Source: Prevotellaceae bacterium (GTDB lineage: Bacteria > Bacteroidota > Bacteroidia > Bacteroidales > Bacteroidaceae). From it: a stretch of DNA of 21,647 nt. Positions 1 to 7,444 of this stretch are shown one piece after another (position 1 is the stretch's first letter; every line of letters starts with the position of its first letter). The stretch lies in contig JAUNQM010000009.1 of NCBI GenBank assembly GCA_030536165.1, forward strand, positions 1-21,647, in the 5' to 3' direction. Below the pieces are notes generated by a model. That model was not told the DNA's origin, made no database searches, and saw nothing but the letters and a program-made list of their open reading frames with translations. The translations under genes were made by a program, and so were the position numbers.

Positions 1-20
1 GGGGAGGGGTTAGGGGAGGG
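1..20 (+). repeat. G-rich repeat with quadruplex potential
   Basis: The first 20 bases are four G runs (4, 4, 4 and 3 G) separated by A, TTA and A, which fits the G3+N1-7 quadruplex rule with loops of 1, 3 and 1. Almost the same sequence recurs at 15417-15436 inside a repeat-rich gap, so this is probably the edge of a dispersed intergenic repeat cut by the window start. Quadruplex formation itself is inference. Confidence 0.55.
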
Positions 21-24
21 CAAA

Positions 25-56
25 AACCGCATAACCGTACAACCGCAAAACCGTAT
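25..56 (+). repeat. Tandem repeat, 4 x 8 bp
   Basis: Four contiguous 8-mers, AACCGCAT, AACCGTAC, AACCGCAA and AACCGTAT, share the core AACCG(C/T)A, with C and T alternating at the sixth base. They lie directly after the G-rich repeat and about 100 bp upstream of the first gene. No function can be assigned; this is simple-sequence intergenic DNA. Confidence 0.75.
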
Positions 57-155
57 AATGAAAAGAAGGAGCAGTGCGATAGCGACGACGTTCTCCTTAG
101 TAAGTATTTCAAAAAAGCCATTTGCCAAGTCGTCGGAATGGCACAAAATGATGTT

Positions 156-1715
156 ATGAAAACAGCAAAATGGAAGTGGGTATTTATGCTTTGCGCCCTT
201 ATGTCTGCATTTGCCGGCACAGTAAAAGCAGAGAACATTGAATTTGGCGACATTACGTATTTCTTTTATGTTTTAGATGAAGACGCAAAGACGGCTTATT
301 GGGCAGGCGTTGATAGTCTTCCAGAGAAAATTGTTATCCCTGAAAAGGTGACTTTTGAAAATGGCATAACCTATACCGTGGCATCTGTTAAGGCAGGTCC
401 TTTCTATAGTCATGGGACGGTGCAGAGCGTTGAAGTCCCTGCTACAGTTACAAGCTACGACACTCATGCGTTTCAAGGTCTTTGGATCAAGACGTTGACA
501 TGCTACAATCCAGATCCTGTATATTCATCTAACTATCAGATATTCTCAACTAATGTAGAAGGATATTGGGATGTGACGATTGACGACATTAACCGCTATT
601 CAAACGGCAACTACGAAAACACCGTTCTTTACGTGCCATTCGGTTCGGGACTTTATTATAGCCGCTCTTCTCCATGGAAGAAGTTTAAGAACATCAAGGA
701 GGGTATCGGCAATCGTACGTTACAGCAGCCTGTATTCTCTGTCAATAGTGGCACTTACGACAACAAGTTCTCGCTCACAATCACTAATCCTAACGGCAAA
801 GGTACAATCTATTACTATGTAAGTGGCGAAGGCTTTTACAATCCAGAAGTGCAAGAATATAATGGCTCTATTGACATCAACAAGAGTTGCAAAGTGACAG
901 CGTGGATATCAAATGGTAGCAACTGCTGCGACGCACTTACTATGATATACGATGTAAACAGCGTTTCTGTACTGGTTCAAGGCATTGAGGTGTCTGATAA
1001 GAACAAAGACGACGTGCTTGGCGACAAGGGAAGCGTATCGTTCAACAATGCAACAGCAACACTCACCCTCAATGGTGCATACATAGATGCTGCCGTAAAT
1101 AAAGCAAATTATGGCATCGAAACCAACGGTGGCGATTTTAATATTAAGGTATTAGGCACAAACTATGTAAACGGCGGTATCATTTTCAATGCAACCGGAC
1201 AGAATGGCGACGGACTCACAATGACTATTGAAGGTGACGCCAAGGCAGGCAACTCAAAGCTCTACATCAATCAAGCTGACTATGAAGGCATCTACGCATA
1301 TCTTTCAAATGTACGCATCATTGATTGCGAACTCATAATCAGAAACGTAGGCACCGGTATCACGATGAAGGCATCAGCAAAGCTTGGCGGAAACTTAGAT
1401 GTTGAAAATGCGACAGTAAGAATCAATGCTAACGAATCGGCAATGACAGGTGTCTATTACCTCAATCTCGGCAAGGGCATAAGCATCATCGAGCCTGTAG
1501 GGGCTGTGTTCGCTCAAGGATATGGGAATATCCTTGTAGATGACAAAGTACAATCAAGTGTGCTTATTGGGCCAGAAGGGACTCCAACAGGTATTTCCGA
1601 CATAAAGACCGATGGCAGCAAGCATACTATCTACGACCTCAGCGGACGAGCACTGAAGCAGACAAAGGCTGCTGGCATTTACGTTGTAGATGGCAGAAAG
1701 GTGGTTATCAGATAA
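156..1715 (+). CDS. Secreted BspA-like surface protein
   Basis: A predicted exported protein of about 519 residues. ATG 156 is preferred over the in-frame ATG 138 because it gives a standard signal peptide (MKTAKWKW, then a hydrophobic stretch ending GTVKA) and has A-rich DNA just upstream; starting at 138 adds only six residues. After the signal come segments like BspA-type leucine-rich repeats (IVIPEKVTF, VQSVEVPATV), then a chitobiase-C-terminal-like beta domain around residues 185-265, then a beta-rich region with short repeated strands. The last 35 residues (IYDLSGRALKQ, GIYVVDGRKVVIR) match the C-terminal tail common on Prevotella and Bacteroides exported proteins, similar to type IX sorting tails. 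It is probably cell-surface or secreted. The ligand is unknown and no catalytic motif is visible. Confidence 0.8.
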   Translation: MKTAKWKWVFMLCALMSAFAGTVKAENIEFGDITYFFYVLDEDAKTAYWAGVDSLPEKIVIPEKVTFENGITYTVASVKAGPFYSHGTVQSVEVPATVTSYDTHAFQGLWIKTLTCYNPDPVYSSNYQIFSTNVEGYWDVTIDDINRYSNGNYENTVLYVPFGSGLYYSRSSPWKKFKNIKEGIGNRTLQQPVFSVNSGTYDNKFSLTITNPNGKGTIYYYVSGEGFYNPEVQEYNGSIDINKSCKVTAWISNGSNCCDALTMIYDVNSVSVLVQGIEVSDKNKDDVLGDKGSVSFNNATATLTLNGAYIDAAVNKANYGIETNGGDFNIKVLGTNYVNGGIIFNATGQNGDGLTMTIEGDAKAGNSKLYINQADYEGIYAYLSNVRIIDCELIIRNVGTGITMKASAKLGGNLDVENATVRINANESAMTGVYYLNLGKGISIIEPVGAVFAQGYGNILVDDKVQSSVLIGPEGTPTGISDIKTDGSKHTIYDLSGRALKQTKAAGIYVVDGRKVVIR

Positions 1716-1755
1716 AGTGTAATCATCTGAAATATGACCGTAATAGGCAAAAGCG

Positions 1756-1792
1756 GAGCGGCATCATGGTGATTAGACCATTGGTGCCGCTC
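1756..1792 (+). terminator. Hairpin after the BspA-like gene
   Basis: GAGCGGCA (1756-1763) pairs with TGCCGCTC (1785-1792), and inside it ATGGT pairs with ACCAT across a small internal loop. It lies 41 nt after the stop codon. The following bases (TGTGGTTTTA) are only moderately T-rich, so it may be a weak intrinsic terminator or a transcript-end hairpin. Confidence 0.5.
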
Positions 1793-1808
1793 TGTGGTTT
1801 TATGGTTA

Positions 1809-1913
1809 TCAAATCTTAATCAGCTCATTCTTGATGGCGTAGATTACGATATAAGGTATCTTTTCCCCACCCCTCGTCCATGCTTTTACCCATCTCCTAA
1901 TATTGACGGACAT
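1809..1913 (-). pseudogene. Small minus-strand frame, possible HTH-gene remnant
   Basis: A 34-residue frame begins at ATG 1913 (MSVNIRRWVKAWTRGG) and ends KNELIKI before TGA at 1809-1811. The frame stays open upstream to about 1955 but has no further ATG. The pattern of a Trp-containing helix, Gly-Gly, then an IPY/V segment and a last helix loosely recalls the end of XRE-type helix-turn-helix domains, in which a W..G...IP..V motif is common. It may be the C-terminal remnant of a regulator or a small gene. No clear promoter was seen. Beyond this frame, the hairpin and the promoter, the gap 1716-2042 holds nothing recognisable. Confidence 0.3.
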
Positions 1914-1985
1914 GCCTTCTAACAATATTGCAGGATATCTCTGTTTATAATCCGTTTAGCTGATTATGTAAAATAAATAATTTTA

Positions 1986-2017
1986 TTTGCATAATCAAAA
2001 TAAAAGTTATAACTTTG
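1986..2017 (+). promoter_or_regulatory. Bacteroidetes-type promoter for the ATPase gene
   Basis: A TTTG at 1986-1989 is followed after 20 nt by TAACTTTG at 2010-2017. This matches the Bacteroidetes housekeeping -33 (TTTG) and -7 (TAnnTTTG) elements. It lies 25 nt before the start codon at 2043, implying a short leader. Confidence 0.75.
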
Positions 2018-2042
2018 CCCCCACATTGACAATAATAGAAAA

Positions 2043-3182
2043 ATGACAGCTACTATCAACCCATTTATAGTATATGGACATATTCCGGAAGAGTACTTCT
2101 GTGACAGAAAAGAAGAGTCTGAAAAACTCATGCGGTACCTGACAAATCAGCAGAACGTAGTTCTTTCTGCTGAAAGGCGAATGGGAAAGACAAAGTTAGT
2201 AGATTATGTGTTTGACAAGCCTGAAATCAGAGACGCATACATAACTATCTCTATTGACATACTTGAAACATCTAATCTCAGCGAGTTTGTATTCTCATTA
2301 GGAAATGCTGTCTTCACAAGAGTGGCCAGACGAAGTGAACGTCTGATGAAGTTATTCCCAATGGTCATGAAATCCCTTCAAGCATCATTCGGATATGATC
2401 CGATACATAGTACGCCTACGTTTGACATTAAGCTGGGTGATCTTGTTCGACCAGAATACACCCTGAAAGAAATTTTTGAATACCTTGATAAGACGGATAA
2501 AAGATGTTTGCTCGTAATTGACGAATTTCAGCAAATCACAAACTATCCGGAGAAAAACGTCGAGGCGTTACTGCGTACATATATGCAGCAAACAAGAAAT
2601 GCAAATTTCGTGTTTGCTGGCAGCCAACGCAGGATAATGAGTGAGATGTTTGGCTCAGAGAAGAGACCGTTCTTCAATAGTGCACGCCAGATTGACCTTG
2701 AGCCAATAGCATTGAGTGTGTATAAAGAGTTTGTGCGTCATCTGTTCAATATTAATGATAAGAACATTGAAGATAGTGCGATAGAAATTGTTTACGATAC
2801 GTTCATGGGGGTAACTCTCTATAATCAGCAGATAATGAATGATGCGTTCGACCGCACTCCCCACGGAGAGACTTGTTCCAAGGATATTGCCGATATGCTG
2901 ATTGACAACTTTATAGCCGAGAACGACAAACGCATTAGAGAGTTGCTGCAGTTTGTTCCTGAACAGCAAAAAGCCGTTTTGTATGCTATTGCTCAAGATG
3001 AACCGGTAAAAGCTGTTACCTCTGGCATGTTCGTAAAAAGGCACAGGCTAAAATCTCCAAGTGCAGTTCAAGCAGCAATAAAAGCTTTGATGAGATCAGA
3101 TATTATAACCCGCAAAGATGGTCTCTACAAAATTTCCGATTCCCTTATGTATCTGTGGATAAAAAGAAATGTTCAATCGTAA
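2043..3182 (+). CDS. AAA-type ATPase with C-terminal winged helix
   Basis: A cytoplasmic P-loop protein of 379 residues of the 'ATP-binding protein' type common in Bacteroidetes and archaea (archaeal-ATPase / AAA family, part of the STAND-like radiation). Visible motifs are a Walker A at about residues 43-51 (SAERRMGKTKL), a Walker B with Asp160-Glu161 (CLLVIDEFQQI), and a sensor-like segment FAGSQRRIM around residue 200. The final 80 residues (QKAVLYAIAQ to YLWIKR) look like a winged-helix domain. A start at 2043 places the protein just after a good promoter. It is flanked by unrelated genes, so it is probably transcribed alone. The cellular role of this family is poorly known; proposals include defence, regulation and mobile-element functions. 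No nuclease domain is visible. Confidence 0.85.
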   Translation: MTATINPFIVYGHIPEEYFCDRKEESEKLMRYLTNQQNVVLSAERRMGKTKLVDYVFDKPEIRDAYITISIDILETSNLSEFVFSLGNAVFTRVARRSERLMKLFPMVMKSLQASFGYDPIHSTPTFDIKLGDLVRPEYTLKEIFEYLDKTDKRCLLVIDEFQQITNYPEKNVEALLRTYMQQTRNANFVFAGSQRRIMSEMFGSEKRPFFNSARQIDLEPIALSVYKEFVRHLFNINDKNIEDSAIEIVYDTFMGVTLYNQQIMNDAFDRTPHGETCSKDIADMLIDNFIAENDKRIRELLQFVPEQQKAVLYAIAQDEPVKAVTSGMFVKRHRLKSPSAVQAAIKALMRSDIITRKDGLYKISDSLMYLWIKRNVQS

Positions 3183-3390
3183 TTGTCAGGATATAAATAC
3201 GAATTGAACGATGAAGGGTATTGCTATGATAATAACACCCTAAATGGGAGAGCCGAGTGCAGTGATTAATGCACGTAAGAGGAGCACTTTCGTGGTATAA
3301 AAGGAATCCATTGCAATGCATAGATGACTCCATCACAACATCACAAATACGCAAGTTTGTACCGTTGAACGAAATGTGTACGACAATACT

Positions 3391-3410
3391 AAATTAATAG
3401 AATATCTATA
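3391..3410 (+). promoter_or_regulatory. Inverted-repeat motif upstream of the GH106 gene
   Basis: The bases AATTAATAGAATATCTATA contain the dyad ATAGA-ATA-TCTAT, 37 nt before the GH106 start. A nearly identical string (AATTAATAGAATCTATA, dyad ATAGA-A-TCTAT) lies 17 nt before the GH31 start at 9388. Sharing between two glycosidase genes suggests a regulator site or a conserved leader feature, but the sequence is AT-rich and could be chance. No good TAnnTTTG box lies next to it; ATACTTTG at 3419-3426 is an imperfect candidate. The rest of the 3183-3446 gap shows nothing recognisable. Confidence 0.35.
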
Positions 3411-3446
3411 GTCTCTTAATACTTTGAACCATAAAACTATAAAAAT

Positions 3447-6400
3447 ATGAAAAGAATCATTCTCGCTATCTTGTTTGCTTTTATTTGCTGCTATTCACAG
3501 GCTCAACGACCGTGGACTTTTTGGTACTGGATGTATGGCGCCGTGAGCGATGAAGGCATTCGCGCCGACCTGCAAGCCATGAAAGACGTGGGCATAAGTG
3601 GCTTTTACTTAATGCCAATAAAGGATTCTAAGGTAGGGCCGCAGTATGGTGGAACGTGCGACCAGTTGACGCCTGAATGGTGGAAACGCATCGACACTGT
3701 TTATAGAGTGGCTGATAGTCTTCACCTTGAAATGGGAATACATTTCAGTGATGGATTTGCTCTCGGTGGTGGACCGTGGATTACTGAGGATGAATCAATG
3801 CAGAAAGTCGGTTGTACGGAGGCTTATGTAAAGGGCGGAAAGAAGGCTGATTTTAGTTCATATTGCAACCATCGCAATCATATTGTTACTTTTGCTGTGC
3901 GTGACAAATATGCTGATGAAATCGATAAAAAACCACAATCGTCGGTGGAATTTCCATTCTCTTCAAAGACTCCTTGCGACGTAATTTTCGACTATGGTGA
4001 AGATTTTACTGCTCGAAGTGTTACAATCGTTACAGGTGGTAACAATATTCAGGCTCATAATTGGAAGGTTTATGCTTCGGAAGATGGTAAAAATTATCGA
4101 TTCCTGCGTGATATTTCTCCTGCACGACGTGGATGGCAAGATACGGGAATACAGTCGTCATATTCTCTCCCAGCAGTCAAGGCGAGATATTATAAGTTCT
4201 CTTGGAATCCTGAAGGCAGCGACCCTGGATCGGAGGATTTGGACGCAGCGAAATGGAAACCGAATCTGAAGGTTGCCGACATACAGTTGTCTGCACGCCC
4301 AGTGATAGACAACTGGCAGGCGAAAAACGGCAGTGTATGGCGTGTGGCAGAGGAAAATGACTTTAATGATAAGGACTGCTACTTGCAATCAAATGAAATA
4401 ATTGAATTGCGGAAAGGCGAGAAACTTCGTCTGCCAAAGGGAGATTGGAGGATTGTTGAGTTCTACCACGAGACAACAGGACTAACCAATGCCACAGGTG
4501 GAGGCGGGAAAGGACTGGAATGCGACAAGTTCTCTCGTGGTGCTATTGATAAACAGTTTAGCAACTGGTTTGCACAAATCTACAACCGAGTACCAAAAGA
4601 TGTGGCGCAGAGAGTGCTTACACGCCTACATGTTGACAGTTGGGAGTGCGGCTCACAAAACTGGAGCAAGAATTTTGCATCTGAGTTCAAGGCTCGCCGA
4701 GGCTATGACTTAAAGTCGTGGATGCCTTTGTACGTGGGTATTCCTATGGTTTCGAAGGAGAAATCCGAGGCTGTGCTGCGCGATATAAGGCTTACGATTG
4801 CAGAGTTGATTGATGAGATTTTCTTTGATGAGGTGGAGAAACTCGCACGGAAAACAGGTGTAAAACTATCGTGTGAATGCGTCTCGCCGACAATGGTCAG
4901 CGATGGAATGCTGCATTATAAGCATGCCGACTATCCGATGGGAGAGTTCTGGCTCAACTCGCCAACCCACGACAAACCTAACGATATGCTCGATGCCATC
5001 AGCGGTGCACATGTCTATGGGAAGAACATAGTGCAGGCGGAAGCCTTCACAGACGTGCGTGCAACGTGGGACGAGACGCCTGCAATGCTAAAACCAGTGC
5101 TTGACCGTGCGTTCTGCATGGGCATAAACAGCATCGTGTTCCACGTAAACACACACAATCCGTATATGGATCGCCAGCCAGGCATGACGCTCGATGGCAT
5201 AGGGACATTCTTCCAACGCGACAACACTTGGTGGAAGGAAATGAAGGCTTTCGATCAATACATCTTCCTCTGTCAAGGGAGGTTACAGAGTGGAAGTCCT
5301 GTTGTCGATATTGCCGTATATACAGGTGACGAAGTGCCACGACGCGCTTTGTTGCCTGAGAGAATTGTCACATCGCTTCCAGGGCTGTTTGGAAATAAGC
5401 TCATAGAGCAGGAAAGTCGCCGACTGGCAAATGAAGGTCTGCCGCTCGAAGTGTCGCCTGTTGGGGTTACGCATACGAAGAACATGACAAAGATAGACAT
5501 GTTCACAAACCCACTTCACGGCTATAAATACGATTCTTTCAACCATGATGCACTGAAAGATGCGCATGTTGAGGGAGGCGAACTCGTGACTAAGGGTGGT
5601 ATGAGATACAAGGTTTTGGTCGTACCTCAAGTTCATAAACTCAATCCAAATAACATAAACACCTGCAACGAAGAAATAGAACGCCTGAAGGCAGAGGGCT
5701 TGAAGGTGATTGAGACACCGTGGAACGAAGCAGACTTGACTTCACTCGGTATAGAACGAGATGCAGAGTTGCCTGAAGGTCTTGACTTTGTGCATCGCAC
5801 GACAAAGGGTGAAGACAACTATTTTGTTAGCAACCTAACTGAAAATCCTATCACATTCTCGCCTAAGTTCAGAGCAAAAGGACGCTATATATATATAATG
5901 TATCCGACGCTGAATCGCGGTTTTGCTTGTCCGCAGACGCTTACACTCAAAGCTCACGAGTCGGTGATTTTCATCATTCGCGATGAAGAATTAGATAGCG
6001 AGACCTATCTCCCAACCCGTGAAGATGCCGATATTTCGCTTGGAGACTGGGAGGTTTCGTTTGAAAAGACGGGCAAAAACATGCGGATTAACAAGCTGTT
6101 TGACTGGACGGAACAGCCAGATGCAGAGACTAAATACTATTCCGGCCATGCAACATACACCACGACTTTCAATTATGCAGGCGACATCCGTCCGATTGTG
6201 ATAAGTCTTGGACGTGTCTGCGACGTGGCAACTGTCTATCTGAATGGCGAGAAGTGCGGCACCGCATGGACAGAACCATACGAAGTTGAACTTACACAAG
6301 AACTGCGTGAAGGTAAGAACGAACTGAAGATAGAGGTGGTAAATACATGGGCAAACGCCTTGCTTGGTAGCGATTTAGGCACGCCTCCGTATGAAAATAT

Positions 6401-6488
6401 ATGGACTAACGGCAAATATCGTCGTGCTGAAAAAAACCTCCTCCCAGCAGGTCTCATTGGGCCGATAGACTTAAAATGGAAGAAATGA
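3447..6488 (+). CDS. GH106-type alpha-L-rhamnosidase, secreted
   Basis: A predicted exported glycoside hydrolase of 1013 residues. The signal peptide ends near residue 19 (CCYSQA, then QRPW). The N-terminal RPWTFWYWMYGAVSDEGI and the following GISGFYLMP segment are characteristic of GH106, which removes alpha-L-rhamnose from plant polysaccharides such as rhamnogalacturonans. Candidate catalytic glutamates are Glu400 (HVDSWECGSQNW) and Glu532 (VQAEAFTD), 132 residues apart. From memory, the two catalytic glutamates of the Bacteroides thetaiotaomicron GH106 enzyme BT0986 (461 and 593) have the same spacing. A beta-sandwich galactose-binding-like domain is inserted near residues 165-285. Another at the C-terminus (ISLGRVCDVATVYLNGEKCG, ending GPIDLKW) is usual for the family. 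The length is normal. It appears monocistronic, with no SusC/D partner nearby. Substrate linkage cannot be told from sequence alone. Confidence 0.87.
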   Translation: MKRIILAILFAFICCYSQAQRPWTFWYWMYGAVSDEGIRADLQAMKDVGISGFYLMPIKDSKVGPQYGGTCDQLTPEWWKRIDTVYRVADSLHLEMGIHFSDGFALGGGPWITEDESMQKVGCTEAYVKGGKKADFSSYCNHRNHIVTFAVRDKYADEIDKKPQSSVEFPFSSKTPCDVIFDYGEDFTARSVTIVTGGNNIQAHNWKVYASEDGKNYRFLRDISPARRGWQDTGIQSSYSLPAVKARYYKFSWNPEGSDPGSEDLDAAKWKPNLKVADIQLSARPVIDNWQAKNGSVWRVAEENDFNDKDCYLQSNEIIELRKGEKLRLPKGDWRIVEFYHETTGLTNATGGGGKGLECDKFSRGAIDKQFSNWFAQIYNRVPKDVAQRVLTRLHVDSWECGSQNWSKNFASEFKARRGYDLKSWMPLYVGIPMVSKEKSEAVLRDIRLTIAELIDEIFFDEVEKLARKTGVKLSCECVSPTMVSDGMLHYKHADYPMGEFWLNSPTHDKPNDMLDAISGAHVYGKNIVQAEAFTDVRATWDETPAMLKPVLDRAFCMGINSIVFHVNTHNPYMDRQPGMTLDGIGTFFQRDNTWWKEMKAFDQYIFLCQGRLQSGSPVVDIAVYTGDEVPRRALLPERIVTSLPGLFGNKLIEQESRRLANEGLPLEVSPVGVTHTKNMTKIDMFTNPLHGYKYDSFNHDALKDAHVEGGELVTKGGMRYKVLVVPQVHKLNPNNINTCNEEIERLKAEGLKVIETPWNEADLTSLGIERDAELPEGLDFVHRTTKGEDNYFVSNLTENPITFSPKFRAKGRYIYIMYPTLNRGFACPQTLTLKAHESVIFIIRDEELDSETYLPTREDADISLGDWEVSFEKTGKNMRINKLFDWTEQPDAETKYYSGHATYTTTFNYAGDIRPIVISLGRVCDVATVYLNGEKCGTAWTEPYEVELTQELREGKNELKIEVVNTWANALLGSDLGTPPYENIWTNGKYRRAEKNLLPAGLIGPIDLKWKK

Positions 6489-6635
6489 GTATAGGTGTAG
6501 GTTATTAGGTTTAGTTTTATCGATTCTATAATCTTAGTAACATGATTTATGCATTGTAAAAATTTTTTGCGAACCTTGATGAGCGAAGTTTTTAGAATTA
6601 AATGCTTATAAACGTTAAAAAAAGTAAAAAAGGAG

Positions 6636-6665
6636 TTTGTATTCGGTAAAATATCACTACCTTTG
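6636..6665 (+). promoter_or_regulatory. Promoter of rpsO
   Basis: TTTG at 6636-6639 and TACCTTTG at 6658-6665, separated by 18 nt, fit the Bacteroidetes -33/-7 consensus. The start codon at 6698 lies 32 nt downstream, preceded by an A-rich leader (AACAAAACAAACAAAAACATT), typical of highly expressed genes in this phylum, which rely little on Shine-Dalgarno pairing. Confidence 0.85.
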
Positions 6666-6697
6666 CACCCGCTTTTAACAAAACAAACAAAAACATT

Positions 6698-6967
6698 ATG
6701 TATTTAGATCAAAAAAAGAAAGAAGAAATCTTTGGACAGTACGGAAAGTCTAACTCTGATACTGGTTCTGCAGAGAGCCAGATAGCATTGTTCTCATACC
6801 GTATTTCCCATTTGACGGAACACCTTAAGGCTAACCGTAAAGATTATACTACAGCAAGAAGCCTTACTAAGTTGGTCGGCAAGCGTCGTGCTTTGCTTAA
6901 CTACCTCTACGCTCACGACATCGAGCGTTACCGTGCAATCGTTAAGGCTCTTGGTCTGCGTCGATAA
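6698..6967 (+). CDS. rpsO: 30S ribosomal protein S15
   Basis: An 89-residue protein with the full S15 signature: the N-terminal DTGSAESQIALFSYRI helix, HLKANRKDYTTARSL, the conserved GKRRALLNYL segment and the C-terminal YRAIVKALGLRR. S15 binds 16S rRNA in the central domain and nucleates assembly of the 30S platform. The length equals the usual family length. It has its own promoter and intrinsic terminator, so it is an isolated housekeeping transcription unit between glycan-degradation genes. S15 represses its own translation in several bacteria, but no such structure was identified in the short leader here. Confidence 0.98.
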   Translation: MYLDQKKKEEIFGQYGKSNSDTGSAESQIALFSYRISHLTEHLKANRKDYTTARSLTKLVGKRRALLNYLYAHDIERYRAIVKALGLRR

Positions 6968-6992
6968 TCTCTTCGCAAACAAATTCAAAAAA

Positions 6993-7021
6993 GGATGTAC
7001 ACAATCGTGCATCCTTTTTTT
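6993..7021 (+). terminator. Intrinsic terminator of rpsO
   Basis: GGATG-TA-CAC (6993-7002) and GTGCATCC (7007-7014) form a stem with a two-base bulge and an AATC loop, followed by seven T. An A-run lies on the 5' side, so it could also act on transcripts from the other strand. It begins 25 nt after the rpsO stop codon. Confidence 0.85.
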
Positions 7022-7068
7022 GTGCAAGCGCAATGAAAGAGTCTATAAAAAAGTCGGAAAAAACAGGA

Positions 7069-7084
7069 CAAAAATCGATTTTTG
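7069..7084. promoter_or_regulatory. Perfect 16-bp palindrome
   Basis: CAAAAATCGATTTTTG is a perfect dyad centred on TCGA. It lies in the non-coding gap 7022-7444 between rpsO and the GH141-like gene, about 105 bp before the palindrome array. It may be a protein-binding site; there is no T tract in the right position to act as a terminator. Confidence 0.4.
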
Positions 7085-7189
7085 GCTCATATTTGCATTG
7101 GATATCGGTACATGGAATGTTGCGTTAGAAGTTGCTTTGTGGCATGTTTCATTATGTGTTGAGTTTCTTGTTCTTTATCTTACCTCTCC

Positions 7190-7295
7190 ACACCTTAGGT
7201 GTTCAAGTCGTCATACCTTAGATGTTTCTGCCTTCACACCTAAGGTGTTACTACCCCTCACACCTAAGGTGTGAAAAGCTAAACACCTCAGGTGT
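7190..7295. repeat. Array of five 13-bp palindromes at 23-24 bp period
   Basis: Five copies of ACACCTNAGGTGT start at 7190, 7213, 7236, 7260 and 7283. Copies 1, 3, 4 and 5 have perfect 6-bp arms; copy 2 is ATACCTTAGATGT. The central base is T, T, A, A, C. Start-to-start distances are 23, 23, 24 and 23 bp. The 10-11 bp gaps differ, except that copies 4 and 5 are both followed by GAAAAGC. The gap 7022-7444 contains no convincing gene. The array ends about 120 bp upstream of a promoter-like box for the GH141-like gene, so an operator cluster is possible, but the function is unknown. Confidence 0.85.
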
Positions 7296-7388
7296 GAAAA
7301 GCAAGGGTTAATTTTTACCGAATCTGCGTATGAATTTATGCCCGCTTAACGTAGTGAAATGAGGGCGTGGGATGATTTTTTACGGCAT

Positions 7389-7423
7389 TTTGGTGTGGAA
7401 ATGGATTTTATTTATTATATTTG
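7389..7423 (+). promoter_or_regulatory. Candidate promoter of the GH141-like gene
   Basis: TATATTTG at 7416-7423 matches the -7 consensus, 21 nt before the start codon at 7445. The nearest TTTG (7389-7392) is 23 nt upstream of it, slightly farther than ideal, so the -33 element is uncertain. Confidence 0.5.
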
Positions 7424-7444
7424 TAGCCTAAAACTAAGCATTGA

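Noticed and set aside
6888..7274. 128-codon frame overlapping the end of rpsO
   Set aside because: It overlaps rpsO in another frame, passes through its terminator and the palindrome array, and has no protein-like features.
7190..7295. CRISPR array
   Set aside because: The repeat unit is a 13-bp palindrome with 10-11 bp gaps, far shorter than CRISPR repeats and spacers, and no cas gene is nearby.
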